The notes under the pieces are model-generated. The model worked only from the letters and a program-made list of their open reading frames with translations, was not told the origin of the DNA and searched no databases. 10,846 nucleotides of DNA. It comes from JAFGOM01 sp964428385. Its GTDB lineage: Archaea > Halobacteriota > Methanomicrobia > Methanomicrobiales > Methanospirillaceae. Location: the NCBI GenBank assembly GCA_964428385.1, contig CAYRYR010000090.1, positions 1 through 10,846 of the forward strand, read 5' to 3'. Each line of letters begins with the position of its first letter. Position 1 is the first letter of the stretch. Shown in pieces: positions 1 to 7,030 of the stretch. A program made the position numbers and the translations under genes.

Positions 1-18
1 ATTTATAATATACTAATG

Positions 19-24
19 AAAAAA
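19..24 (-). terminator. Oligo-T terminator candidate after tbp
   Basis: Six T residues on the minus strand about 15 bases past the tbp stop codon. Archaeal termination commonly uses T tracts without a stable hairpin. The tract is short, so the call is tentative. Confidence 0.35.
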
Positions 25-38
25 TAGGATGTTGTATA

Positions 39-599
39 TTATAATAAACCAATATTAGAGAGATCATCTATAATTTTTAAAACTGCTAATCTAGCATCTT
101 CTGCCACTTTTCCCCCGGTAATAATCAATTTACCGGATCCAAATAAAAGAACGACTACCTTTGGTTTTTCAAGACGATACACCAATCCGGGAAACTGTTC
201 TGGTTCATATTCTATCCGTTCAAGATTGAAACCAATAGCAATCTTGTTTAAATTAATTCCAGTTCCCAAATCTGCTGATGTAACGATATTCTGAATGGTA
301 TATGATAGTTCTATTGGAATATCAATTTGCAGATTTCGCAATAAATCTCCTAGTATTGCTAATCCTCTGTCAAGATTTTCAACACTTTTAGCTCCCGTAA
401 GTACGACTTTTCCGGAGCCGAAAACAAGCGCAGCAATCTTTGGATCCTTCATTCTAATAACAACCCCTGGGAATCGTTTTTTATTGTAATCTGCATCTTT
501 AATATTTGATGCAATCAATGGAAGATCCAAGGATTCAGTAATTTTTGCTGAGGCAACAATATTCTCTATCCGAAGAGAGTCCTCAGGTTTGCCCTTCAT
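39..599 (-). CDS. tbp: TATA-box binding protein (TBP)
   Basis: General transcription initiation factor that binds and bends the TATA box and recruits TFB and RNA polymerase. The 186-residue protein is almost entirely the TBP core: two imperfect direct repeats at about residues 11-88 (IENIVASAKI onward) and 102-180 (IQNIVTSADL onward). Each repeat carries the FPG motif (F43, F136) and the LVFGSGK/LLFGSGK strand (F60, F153); these phenylalanines match the DNA-intercalating pairs of the family. The cysteine often seen after SGK (as in VCTG) is replaced (VVLTG, LIITG). There is no acidic C-terminal tail, unlike many archaeal TBPs. No Shine-Dalgarno sequence precedes the ATG at 599, and a TATA box lies about 25 bases upstream, so the mRNA is probably leaderless. 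It is separated from the upstream acs gene by 220 bases. The family call is very secure; whether this is the main TBP or a paralogue cannot be told from the window. Confidence 0.97.
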   Translation of the reverse strand: MKGKPEDSLRIENIVASAKITESLDLPLIASNIKDADYNKKRFPGVVIRMKDPKIAALVFGSGKVVLTGAKSVENLDRGLAILGDLLRNLQIDIPIELSYTIQNIVTSADLGTGINLNKIAIGFNLERIEYEPEQFPGLVYRLEKPKVVVLLFGSGKLIITGGKVAEDARLAVLKIIDDLSNIGLL

Positions 600-620
600 A
601 AATATAAATCATATAAATCA

Positions 621-630
621 CTATTTAAAG
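621..630 (-). promoter_or_regulatory. TATA box of tbp
   Basis: The minus strand reads CTTTAAATAG, a good archaeal TATA element, centred about 26 bases before the tbp start codon. This places the transcription start at or next to the ATG and fits the lack of a ribosome binding site. The bases just upstream (CCAC) are not the purine-rich BRE expected for a strong promoter. Confidence 0.6.
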
Positions 631-632
631 GT

Positions 633-649
633 GGTCATCCCTGGTGACC
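633..649. repeat. Inverted repeat GGTCA-N7-TGACC upstream of the tbp TATA box
   Basis: Perfect 5-base arms (633-637 and 645-649) lie directly upstream of the tbp TATA box, where archaeal activators or BRE-blocking regulators bind. A second small palindrome, CACT-TAT-AGTG, lies further upstream at 673-683. A role as operator is inferred from position only. Confidence 0.35.
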
Positions 650-712
650 GTTCCCATGATGATTCAGGTAAACACTTATAGTGAAAAATAATAAGGCAAG
701 AATAATAAAGGC

Positions 713-747
713 ATTGTATCATACCCATAGATTCCATAGGATACAAT
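713..747. repeat. Inverted repeat ATTGTATC-N19-GATACAAT downstream of acs
   Basis: Perfect 8-base arms (713-720 and 740-747) enclose a 19-base spacer holding CCATAG twice (725-730, 734-739). It lies 73-107 bases past the acs stop codon, in the probable acs 3' untranslated region, and could form a stem-loop in that transcript. Five T residues on the minus strand at 751-755 lie just before it and may be the acs termination tract. The rest of 600-819 holds only the tbp promoter region; no gene was seen there. Confidence 0.4.
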
Positions 748-750
748 AAG

Positions 751-755
751 AAAAA
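751..755 (-). terminator. Weak T-tract terminator candidate for acs
   Basis: Five T residues on the minus strand, 65 bases after the acs stop codon and next to the stem-loop at 713-747. No better T tract was seen closer to the stop. Confidence 0.25.
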
Positions 756-819
756 TGTATTGCTTTTTATTTTATTAATCACCTGATGAAATAACGTCTG
801 TTTTTTTTATTCAGATAAA

Positions 820-2751
820 TTAATCTTCAAGTGTCGATAAATCACCAAGATCTTCACCTAGTTCCTGTGCCCGTAAGACGCGACGCATTATTTTACCGCT
901 CCTTGTTTTTGGCAGGCTAGATACAATATCTAATTCTGATGGAACTGATATTGGACCAAGTGTCTGTCTCACATGATATTTGAGATCATACAGTAATTTT
1001 TCAGTCTTATCATAACCTTCCCGCAGAATAACAAACGCTTTGATAATATTTCCTTTAATATCATTAGGAATTGCAATAACAGCTGCTTCAGCAACAGCAT
1101 AATGAGAAACTAAAGCACTCTCAATCTCAGCAGATCCAACATTATGACCTGCCACAATTATCAAATCGTCACTCCTTCCAAGAAGTTTGATATAGCCGTC
1201 TTCATCTTTCACAGCCATATCATGAGTACTATAGTATGGCTTATCTCCTGTTATCCAGTATTGCCTGTATCGTTCTTCATTATTATGCACCATTCGCATC
1301 ATAGAAGGCCACGGTTTCTTAATAGCCAGATATCCATTAGTTCCCGGAGGTACCGTGTCGCCATTATCATCCACAACGTCTGCATCAATACCAGGAATTG
1401 GTCTTCCTGCATATCCAGGTTTCATGGGTTCACCAATGAGAGTTGTGATTATATGCATCCCGGTTTCTGTCTGCCACCAGGTATCAACAATAGGACATCG
1501 TTCTTTTCCGATGTATTTGTATAACCATATAAAAGCCTCCGGATTTAGGGGTTCTCCTACTGAACCCAATATTCGAAGTGAAGTAAGATCTGATGCATTC
1601 GGATATGATTCACCCTTCTTCATAAACATCCGGATAGCCGTTGGTGATGAATAAAAGATATTGATGCCATATTCTTCGATAAGTCTCCACCAAATACCAG
1701 AATCCGGATAATCGGGGGTATGTTCAGTCATAAATATGGTTCCCCCACAGAGTAAAGGACCATAAATCCCATAGGTATGACCCGTTATCCATCCTGGATC
1801 TGCAGTACACCAGTATACGTCATTTTCTTTGATATTGAGGACATATTTGGTTGTATAATATGCTCCAACCATATATCCTCCACAAGTATGAAGAATCCCT
1901 TTCGGAGCTCCTGTTGTTCCTGATGTGTATAATAAAAATAGTGGATCTTCAGCATCCATGACTTCTGGTTCACAATGTGCTTGTGCAGTCTCCATAAGTT
2001 CGTAAAAGTCCTTCTCAAAATTTGATAAAAGACCGACTTTTGGTTCCTGTGTACGAAGAACAACGACTTTCTCTACCGTCGGAGCATGAATAAGTGCTTC
2101 TTCTACAATCGGCTTTAACGGAATGCTACCTCCACGTCTGACAGAGGCATCTGCAGTTACTACAATTTTTACTTCTGCGGCAGTGATCCGTTCATTAAGT
2201 GCTTTTGAACCATATCCTGCAAAAACAACGGTATGAATTGCTCCAATACGGGCACAGGCCAGCATGGCAATTATCTGTTCTACCACAAGAGGCATGTAAA
2301 TACAGACACGGTCCCCTTTTTTCACACCCAAAGATTTTAATCCGTTTGCAAACCGCATTACATCTTTATATAACTGATAATAGGTAAGAATGCGCTCTTT
2401 TTTATTTTCTCCACGCCAGATAAGTGCTACTTTATTCCGTCTGTCATTCTGGATATGACGTTCAAGACAATTATAGGTAATATTACAAGTAGCATGAACG
2501 AACCATTGTGCAAACGGATAATCCCAGGATACAATTTTATCCCAGGGTCTAAACCAGAGCAGATCAGAAGCAATTTTTCTCCAGAATGCATCAGGGTCAT
2601 CCTGGTACTCTTTATATTCTGTCTCATAATCCCGAAAATATGATATTTCACGATATTTTTTATCAGGATAATAGATCTGCCCCTCTGTTTCCTTATTACT
2701 ATTATTTCCCATTATATCTCCATTAAATTTCAAATTATTTATTATGCTCAT
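820..2751 (-). CDS. acs: Acetyl-CoA synthetase, AMP-forming
   Basis: Cytoplasmic enzyme that makes acetyl-CoA from acetate, ATP and CoA through an acetyl-adenylate, releasing AMP and pyrophosphate. The 643 residues are normal Acs length. Visible are the P-loop-like YTSGTTGAPKG (275-285), GSVGEPLN (396-403), DTWWQTETG (423-431), whose tryptophan keeps the acyl pocket small in Acs, YWITGD then D511, and GRSDD (525-529). The C-terminal PKTRSGKIMRR carries the catalytic, acetylatable lysine K620. In Salmonella Acs the hinge-side motif is GHRLG; here it is GHNVG, so N537 replaces that arginine. Two starts are plausible: M1 (2751), preceded by AAAGGAT, and M14 (2712), preceded by GGAG five bases away. 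The residues before M14 are not conserved family sequence, so M14 may be the main start. Diverges from the ADP-forming synthetase gene across 170 bases. Acetate is the likely substrate; propionate use cannot be excluded. Confidence 0.95.
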   Translation of the reverse strand: MSIINNLKFNGDIMGNNSNKETEGQIYYPDKKYREISYFRDYETEYKEYQDDPDAFWRKIASDLLWFRPWDKIVSWDYPFAQWFVHATCNITYNCLERHIQNDRRNKVALIWRGENKKERILTYYQLYKDVMRFANGLKSLGVKKGDRVCIYMPLVVEQIIAMLACARIGAIHTVVFAGYGSKALNERITAAEVKIVVTADASVRRGGSIPLKPIVEEALIHAPTVEKVVVLRTQEPKVGLLSNFEKDFYELMETAQAHCEPEVMDAEDPLFLLYTSGTTGAPKGILHTCGGYMVGAYYTTKYVLNIKENDVYWCTADPGWITGHTYGIYGPLLCGGTIFMTEHTPDYPDSGIWWRLIEEYGINIFYSSPTAIRMFMKKGESYPNASDLTSLRILGSVGEPLNPEAFIWLYKYIGKERCPIVDTWWQTETGMHIITTLIGEPMKPGYAGRPIPGIDADVVDDNGDTVPPGTNGYLAIKKPWPSMMRMVHNNEERYRQYWITGDKPYYSTHDMAVKDEDGYIKLLGRSDDLIIVAGHNVGSAEIESALVSHYAVAEAAVIAIPNDIKGNIIKAFVILREGYDKTEKLLYDLKYHVRQTLGPISVPSELDIVSSLPKTRSGKIMRRVLRAQELGEDLGDLSTLED

Positions 2752-2806
2752 AATTTATCCTTTTTCTCATCACGTAATTGCTGTAATACTGGCTAAAATG
2801 GCTAAT

Positions 2807-2814
2807 GATTTATA
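2807..2814 (-). promoter_or_regulatory. TATA box of acs
   Basis: The minus strand reads TATAAATC, giving a predicted start near 2785 and a leader of about 34 bases before M1. A direct repeat GGCTAA (2791-2796, 2800-2805) lies between the TATA box and the predicted start, where a repressor could act. Confidence 0.5.
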
Positions 2815-2846
2815 GTATATCATCATCAGATTATATGGGACATTAG

Positions 2847-2866
2847 TGACGATATACATTTCGTCA
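2847..2866. promoter_or_regulatory. Candidate operator TGACGA-N8-TCGTCA between acs and acd
   Basis: Perfect 6-base arms (2847-2852, 2861-2866) form a 20-base dyad between the two divergent promoters. It sits 8 bases upstream of the acd TATA box and about 33 bases upstream of the acs one. Size and symmetry suit a dimeric helix-turn-helix regulator. Function is inferred from position. Confidence 0.45.
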
Positions 2867-2873
2867 TTTGTAG

Positions 2874-2882
2874 TATTATATT
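2874..2882 (+). promoter_or_regulatory. TATA box of the ADP-forming synthetase gene
   Basis: TATTATATT on the plus strand predicts a transcription start near 2903, just ahead of the GAGGT ribosome binding site at 2911-2915. Confidence 0.45.
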
Positions 2883-2921
2883 GATACAGACAATGATAGT
2901 TTTTATTACAGAGGTATAAAC

Positions 2922-4988
2922 ATGACAGAATGGACATTAAGTGAATCTGAAGGGTATGATCTTTTATCCCAATACGGAATACCGACTCCAAAATATAAAC
3001 TCGTAACAAAAGCAGAAGAGGCAGGAGAAGCAGCAGAAATTATAGGATTTCCTGTTGTAATGAAAATTGTATCTCCTCAGATACTTCATAAAACCGATGC
3101 CGGGGGAGTCATAACCGGAATTGGATCGAAACAGGCCGCTCAGTCTGCTTTTAATCGAATTATTACCGGAGCACATGAATATAATCCTGATGCTGAAATC
3201 AATGGTGTAATCATTGAGAATCAGGCAGAACCTGGACTTGAGTTAATTATCGGAGGTAAAACAGATCCAACATTTGGTAAAATAATTACTTTTGGGATAG
3301 GCGGAACTCTTGTTGAACTGATGAAAGACGTAACATTACGTATCCTTCCGATTGAAGAGAATGAAATACGGGATATGGTCAGAGAGATCAATTCATACCC
3401 CCTCATAACAGGATATCGGGGAACAAAACCTAAAGACGAAGAATTGCTTGTCCAGATAATCAAAAATGTCTGTAAAATGTTTCTTGAACAGTCCCAGATA
3501 AAAGAATTTGATGTTAATCCTCTTCGTCTTTACGAATCTGGAGCCTGTGCAGTGGATACAGCAATAATTATGGATGATACTACCAGCTATGAGAAATCCG
3601 AGCAGATTGAAGAGATCCCACTGGATATTTTTAAACCACAATCAGTAGCTATTATTGGAGCGTCTGACGACCCGGTTAAGATGGGATATGCTGTCATGCA
3701 CAATCTTCTTCATTTTCCTGGAAAATTATACCCGGTAAATAATAAACGTGAAACAATTCAGGGTCTTATTGCATATCCAAATGTCACCAGTATACCTGCA
3801 GAACAAATTGATATGGCGGTAATAACAGTTCCAGCCCGTCATGTCCCTGGTGTAATGGAGGAGTGTGGGAAAAAAGGTGTTAAATCGGTTGTTGTCATCA
3901 CAGCTGGGTTTAAGGAGATGAGTGAGGAAGGAAAAGCTCTTGAAGAACGAATTATTCAGATTGCTCATAAATACGGGACCCGGGTAATCGGACCTAACTG
4001 TCTTGGCCTTATTATACCTCCAATTGGTCTGGATACAACCTATGTGGCTGAATCTCCAAATTCAGGAAATATCGCATTTATCTCACAGAGTGGCGCTATT
4101 GTAAATACTGTTGTTGACTGGTCCCTATCAGAGGATATCGGATTTTCTCTGGTTGTTTCAGTAGGGAATCAGGCTGACCTGAATTTTTTTGATTACTTAC
4201 GCTGGGCTGCGGCTGATATAAACACAAAAGCGATAATTCTCTATGTAGAACAGATTAAAAATGGAAAACAATTTATCGAAATTATAAATGAGGTAACAAA
4301 GATAAAACCAGTTGTAGCGCTTAAGGCGGGTTCTTCTGCCAGAGGCCAGGCAGCAGCTGCTTCTCATACTGGTTCTTTGTCAGGATCCTATGATGTATAC
4401 AAAGAAGCATTTCGAAAATCAGGGGTACTTTTAGTACACACCCTGTCAGGTGCATTTCTTGCAGCTGAAATGCTTTCACATCCAAAACGGTATCCTAAAG
4501 GAAAACGTGCAATTGTTGTTACAAATGCAGGAGGATTCGCAGTTCTTGCTTCAGATTATTCAGACAGGTATGGTGTTGAAATGGTAAATCTACCTCCAAA
4601 TCTAATTTCAGAATTAAATTCTTTCTTACCAGAGTTCTGGAATAAAAACAATCCAATTGATTTATTGGGAGATGCATCAGAAGAAAGATTTGCTCATACC
4701 TTTGATGTGCTTGCCAAACATGATACCTTATGGGATATTTGTTTCATAATTGGGTTTCCAAATAACATTCTTACATCTGAGCAACTGGCACATGCAATTT
4801 TGCAATTCTCAGCTAATACCGATAAACGACTTGTGCCTACACTCCTTGGGGGAGATTCCATGGACAGAGGAAGAAAATTACTTCATTCGCATCAGATCCC
4901 CAGCTTTGAAGAACTTGATATGACATTTCGCGTGGTAGGCAGGGTATTATGGCAATTATACCGGGTGAAAGGATTAGGAATTATTTAA
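2922..4988 (+). CDS. acd: Acetate-CoA ligase (ADP-forming), single-chain beta-alpha fusion
   Basis: Reversible cytoplasmic enzyme: acyl-CoA + ADP + phosphate to acid + ATP + CoA. All parts are in one 688-residue chain but in unusual order. The ATP-grasp (beta) part comes first, about 1-215, with LHKTDAGGV (H56 is the likely mobile-loop histidine), GGKTDPTFG (111-119) and EFDVNPL (195-201). The CoA-binding and ligase (alpha) part follows, about 235-688, with the Rossmann motif IIGASDD (244-250), GPNCLG (357-362), ISQSGA (387-392) and ASHTGSLSG, whose H482 is the expected phosphohistidine. The linker is near 216-234. The ATG at 2922 has a GAGGT ribosome binding site six bases upstream. The gene diverges from acs and ends convergently with the ATPase gene. 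Family membership is secure; acetate is inferred partly from the neighbour, and other short or aryl acids are possible. Confidence 0.9.
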   Translation: MTEWTLSESEGYDLLSQYGIPTPKYKLVTKAEEAGEAAEIIGFPVVMKIVSPQILHKTDAGGVITGIGSKQAAQSAFNRIITGAHEYNPDAEINGVIIENQAEPGLELIIGGKTDPTFGKIITFGIGGTLVELMKDVTLRILPIEENEIRDMVREINSYPLITGYRGTKPKDEELLVQIIKNVCKMFLEQSQIKEFDVNPLRLYESGACAVDTAIIMDDTTSYEKSEQIEEIPLDIFKPQSVAIIGASDDPVKMGYAVMHNLLHFPGKLYPVNNKRETIQGLIAYPNVTSIPAEQIDMAVITVPARHVPGVMEECGKKGVKSVVVITAGFKEMSEEGKALEERIIQIAHKYGTRVIGPNCLGLIIPPIGLDTTYVAESPNSGNIAFISQSGAIVNTVVDWSLSEDIGFSLVVSVGNQADLNFFDYLRWAAADINTKAIILYVEQIKNGKQFIEIINEVTKIKPVVALKAGSSARGQAAAASHTGSLSGSYDVYKEAFRKSGVLLVHTLSGAFLAAEMLSHPKRYPKGKRAIVVTNAGGFAVLASDYSDRYGVEMVNLPPNLISELNSFLPEFWNKNNPIDLLGDASEERFAHTFDVLAKHDTLWDICFIIGFPNNILTSEQLAHAILQFSANTDKRLVPTLLGGDSMDRGRKLLHSHQIPSFEELDMTFRVVGRVLWQLYRVKGLGII

Positions 4989-5009
4989 GCCCAAACATCC
5001 TGTATTCTA

Positions 5010-5016
5010 TTTTTTT
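5010..5016 (+). terminator. T-tract terminator of acd
   Basis: Seven T residues on the plus strand, 22 bases after the acd stop codon. Confidence 0.55.
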
Positions 5017-5080
5017 GAGATAATACTATGAGATGACTGAATATTGTCTATCAATACATCTAAACGATCTCAATTTTTAC

Positions 5081-5089
5081 AAAAAAAAA
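5081..5089 (-). terminator. T-tract terminator of the HerA-like ATPase gene
   Basis: Nine T residues on the minus strand, beginning four bases after the ATPase stop codon. With the tract at 5010-5016 this gives each convergent gene its own terminator in a 104-base spacer. Confidence 0.6.
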
Positions 5090-5092
5090 GAA

Positions 5093-6547
5093 TTATTTTC
5101 TTGATCCTGCCATAGAACCAAGAAGTCCCCTTATTATTTCCTTGCCAATCTGACTTCCAATAGCACGGGCTGCACTCTTTGCAGCTGACCCAAAGATATC
5201 AGTTACATCAGATGACTTTTTTTTGGGAGCTGATTTTATTGCCTGCTTTTTATGTGATTCAACAGGTTCAGGTAATTTTTTTTCTGTCTTCTCACGCAGG
5301 GTTTCATATGCAGATATCCGGTCTACTTTTTTGTTGTAAGTATCAAACAAGGGTGATGAATGAATAATTTCTGCGCGTTCCTCCGGGGTCAGAGGAGATA
5401 ACCTGCTATGGGGAGGATAGATTAGAGCTCGTTTGACAACAGAAGGTATTCCATCATTGTCCAGAAAGGAGACGAGCGCTTCTCCAATTTGCAATTCTGT
5501 AATTGCCTCATACGTTGTAAAGGAAGGATTTGTACGAAATGTTTCTGCTGCTGCACGGACTTCTTTCTGATTTTTAGGCGTATATGCTCGCAATGCATGT
5601 TGAATCCGGTTCCCCAGTTGTCCAAGCACTTCTTCAGGAATATCGAGTGGATTTTGTGTAACAAAAAAAACACCGACACCTTTTGATCTGATAAGACGAA
5701 CAAGTTGAATTATTTTATCCTGAAGAATTTGTGAGGTGTTTGAAAAAAGAAGATGCGCTTCATCAAAGAAAAAGACCATAACTGGTTTTTCAGGGTCGCC
5801 AATTTCAGGGAGTACTTCAAAGAGCTCAGATAATAACCAGAGGAGAAATGTTGTGTACAAATGAGGTGAAAGAATTAATGAATCGGCTGTGAGAATGTTT
5901 ACCATTCCCCGGCCTTTCTCATCTGTATTCATAAAATCGGTAATACAAAGAGCAGGTTCTCCAAAAAAAATCTCTCCTCCTTCTTCTTCAAGAGTGATGA
6001 TGCGCCGGTGAATAGCACCAATAGTAGCAGGTGAGATATTCCCATATTGCGTTTTTATATCAGACAGATGCTCAGTGATGAATTCACACAATGATCGCAT
6101 ATCTTTCAAATCAAGTAAAAGAAGGCTGTTATCATCAGCAATTTTATAAATTATCTTGAGGACATCACTCTGTATCTCATTAAGGTTGAGAATTCTCCCC
6201 ATAAGTAACGGGCCTATATCAGATACTGTTGTGCGAACCGGATTTCCATTCACACCATATACATCCCAAAATGTCACTGGAAACCCACAAAAGAAAGAAT
6301 CAGGTAGCCCGAACATCTCTTTACGTTCTTTAACCTTTTTACTATCCCCACCTCCTTTAACCAGTCCTGATAGATCACCTTTAATATCTGCTAAAAATAC
6401 AGGAACACCAATTGAACTTAAAGATTCGGCAAGGACACGTAATGTTACGGTTTTACCAGTTCCTGTTGCCCCTGCAATAAGACCATGACGATTCACCATC
6501 TCTGGTATGATACCAATATCTGTATTATCCCGCGCAATAACCAGCAT
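5093..6547 (-). CDS. HerA-like P-loop ATPase, DUF853/YjgR family
   Basis: Predicted FtsK/HerA-superfamily ATPase. Numbering here counts from the first possible ATG, at 6562. Visible are Walker A GATGTGKT (31-38), ADIKGDLSG (58-66), Walker B VFFFDEAH (263-270), the sensor-like VTQNP (301-305) and a conserved GNRIQHALRAYTPK segment (317-330), a likely arginine-finger region. The lysine-rich linker (about 427-450) leads to a C-terminal tail resembling YjgR (GKEIIRGLLGS, 473-483). No membrane segment or HAS barrel is obvious. I chose the ATG at 6547 because GGAG lies six A residues before it; the ATG at 6562 has no ribosome binding site and would sit only about six bases after the predicted transcription start. 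Cellular role is not established for this family; DNA translocation is an inference from the superfamily. No HerA partner (NurA, Mre11, Rad50) is nearby. Confidence 0.88.
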   Translation of the reverse strand: MLVIARDNTDIGIIPEMVNRHGLIAGATGTGKTVTLRVLAESLSSIGVPVFLADIKGDLSGLVKGGGDSKKVKERKEMFGLPDSFFCGFPVTFWDVYGVNGNPVRTTVSDIGPLLMGRILNLNEIQSDVLKIIYKIADDNSLLLLDLKDMRSLCEFITEHLSDIKTQYGNISPATIGAIHRRIITLEEEGGEIFFGEPALCITDFMNTDEKGRGMVNILTADSLILSPHLYTTFLLWLLSELFEVLPEIGDPEKPVMVFFFDEAHLLFSNTSQILQDKIIQLVRLIRSKGVGVFFVTQNPLDIPEEVLGQLGNRIQHALRAYTPKNQKEVRAAAETFRTNPSFTTYEAITELQIGEALVSFLDNDGIPSVVKRALIYPPHSRLSPLTPEERAEIIHSSPLFDTYNKKVDRISAYETLREKTEKKLPEPVESHKKQAIKSAPKKKSSDVTDIFGSAAKSAARAIGSQIGKEIIRGLLGSMAGSRK

Positions 6548-6589
6548 TTTTTTCTCCTGCATATACGTAAGGAATAGTATACACGAGGA

Positions 6590-6597
6590 TTATTTAA
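6590..6597 (-). promoter_or_regulatory. TATA box of the HerA-like ATPase gene
   Basis: The minus strand reads TTAAATAA, predicting a start near 6569. That gives a leader of about 21 bases for the chosen start at 6547, with its GGAG motif inside the leader. Confidence 0.5.
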
Positions 6598-6622
6598 GGT
6601 ACGATGAAATGTTCATAATGAG

Positions 6623-6676
6623 CGGATAAACCACATTATTGTTGACTATTAAAACGGATAAAATCCATTATAATGG
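6623..6676. repeat. Direct repeat CGGATAAA and 12-base palindrome upstream of the ATPase promoter
   Basis: CGGATAAA occurs at 6623-6630 and again at 6655-6662, exactly 32 bases (about three helical turns) apart. The second copy is followed at once by the perfect palindrome CCATTATAATGG (6665-6676). The set lies 25-80 bases upstream of the ATPase TATA box. A third CGGATAAA is at 10745-10752. It could be a regulator binding region; this is inferred only from layout. Confidence 0.35.
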
Positions 6677-6701
6677 CAGAATTTCGGTTTTTTATAACCA
6701 T

Positions 6702-6735
6702 TGACCTTCCTGATTCAATAGAAATATAAAGGTCA
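6702..6735. repeat. Inverted repeat TGACCTT-N20-AAGGTCA over a plus-strand TATA-like box
   Basis: Perfect 7-base arms (6702-6708, 6729-6735). The plus-strand TATA-like AAATATAAAGG (6722-6732) runs into the right arm, so a protein bound there would cover a promoter firing to the right from about 6755. No convincing gene follows. Confidence 0.35.
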
Positions 6736-6948
6736 TTTAAGATGAAAATAGATACATTACATCATCTATTCAAATTCCCTTCCCATTCTCCTTTTGGTCT
6801 GATACAAACACAACAATACAAACTATAAAGGGTTATACAAATACTACATAATTATCATTAGCGAAAAAATAGATTGTCAATGAATTATACGGGTTTTAGA
6901 TATAATTAAGAAAAGGGATTCCCATATTTAATATGAGATAGAGACCGC

Positions 6949-7011
6949 AAAAAAGGAGAGAAACCATTGCAATTTCCCTTACAGGAAACGGGTCCCAACG
7001 ATATACAAAAA
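6949..7011 (-). terminator. T-tract terminators of tfs
   Basis: On the minus strand, T5 (7007-7011) lies 20 bases after the tfs stop codon and T6 (6949-6954) lies 77 bases after it. Between them TTTCC and GGAAA (6973-6977, 6984-6988) can pair. Either tract could end the tfs transcript. Confidence 0.4.
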
Positions 7012-7030
7012 TGTTGTGAAATGTAGACCT

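Larger units (their letters stand above)
6677..7030. other. Gene-poor spacer with possible plus-strand small transcript
   Basis: No standard gene was seen. Two very short plus-strand reading frames deserve a note. One runs from ATG 6742 to TAA 6828 (28 residues, begins MKIDTLHHLF), with AAGGT about nine bases before it. The other has a strong GGAG (6955-6958) eight bases before a TTG at 6967 and encodes about 19 residues ending in a CCEM tail before TAG (7024-7026). TATA-like ATATAATTAA lies at 6900-6909. Codon use gives no support either way. A short regulatory transcript antisense to the end of tfs is possible. Confidence 0.2.

Noticed and set aside
2767..2773. GTGATGA on the minus strand, a possible C box of a C/D guide RNA
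   Set aside because: No CTGA D box follows at a suitable distance, and the sequence lies in the acs leader.
2770..3009. A 79-codon minus-strand open frame across the acs-acd spacer
   Set aside because: It overlaps the start of acd and the regulatory region; its composition is typical of chance translation and no motif was seen.
5093..6562. HerA-NurA type DNA-repair or defence operon around the ATPase
   Set aside because: Flanking genes are an acyl-CoA synthetase and tfs; no nuclease or other partner gene is present and the protein fits the DUF853/YjgR family.
6915..6923. GGGATTCCC as a possible hairpin
   Set aside because: The arms are separated by one base, so no RNA hairpin can form; a nine-base near-palindrome is likely chance.
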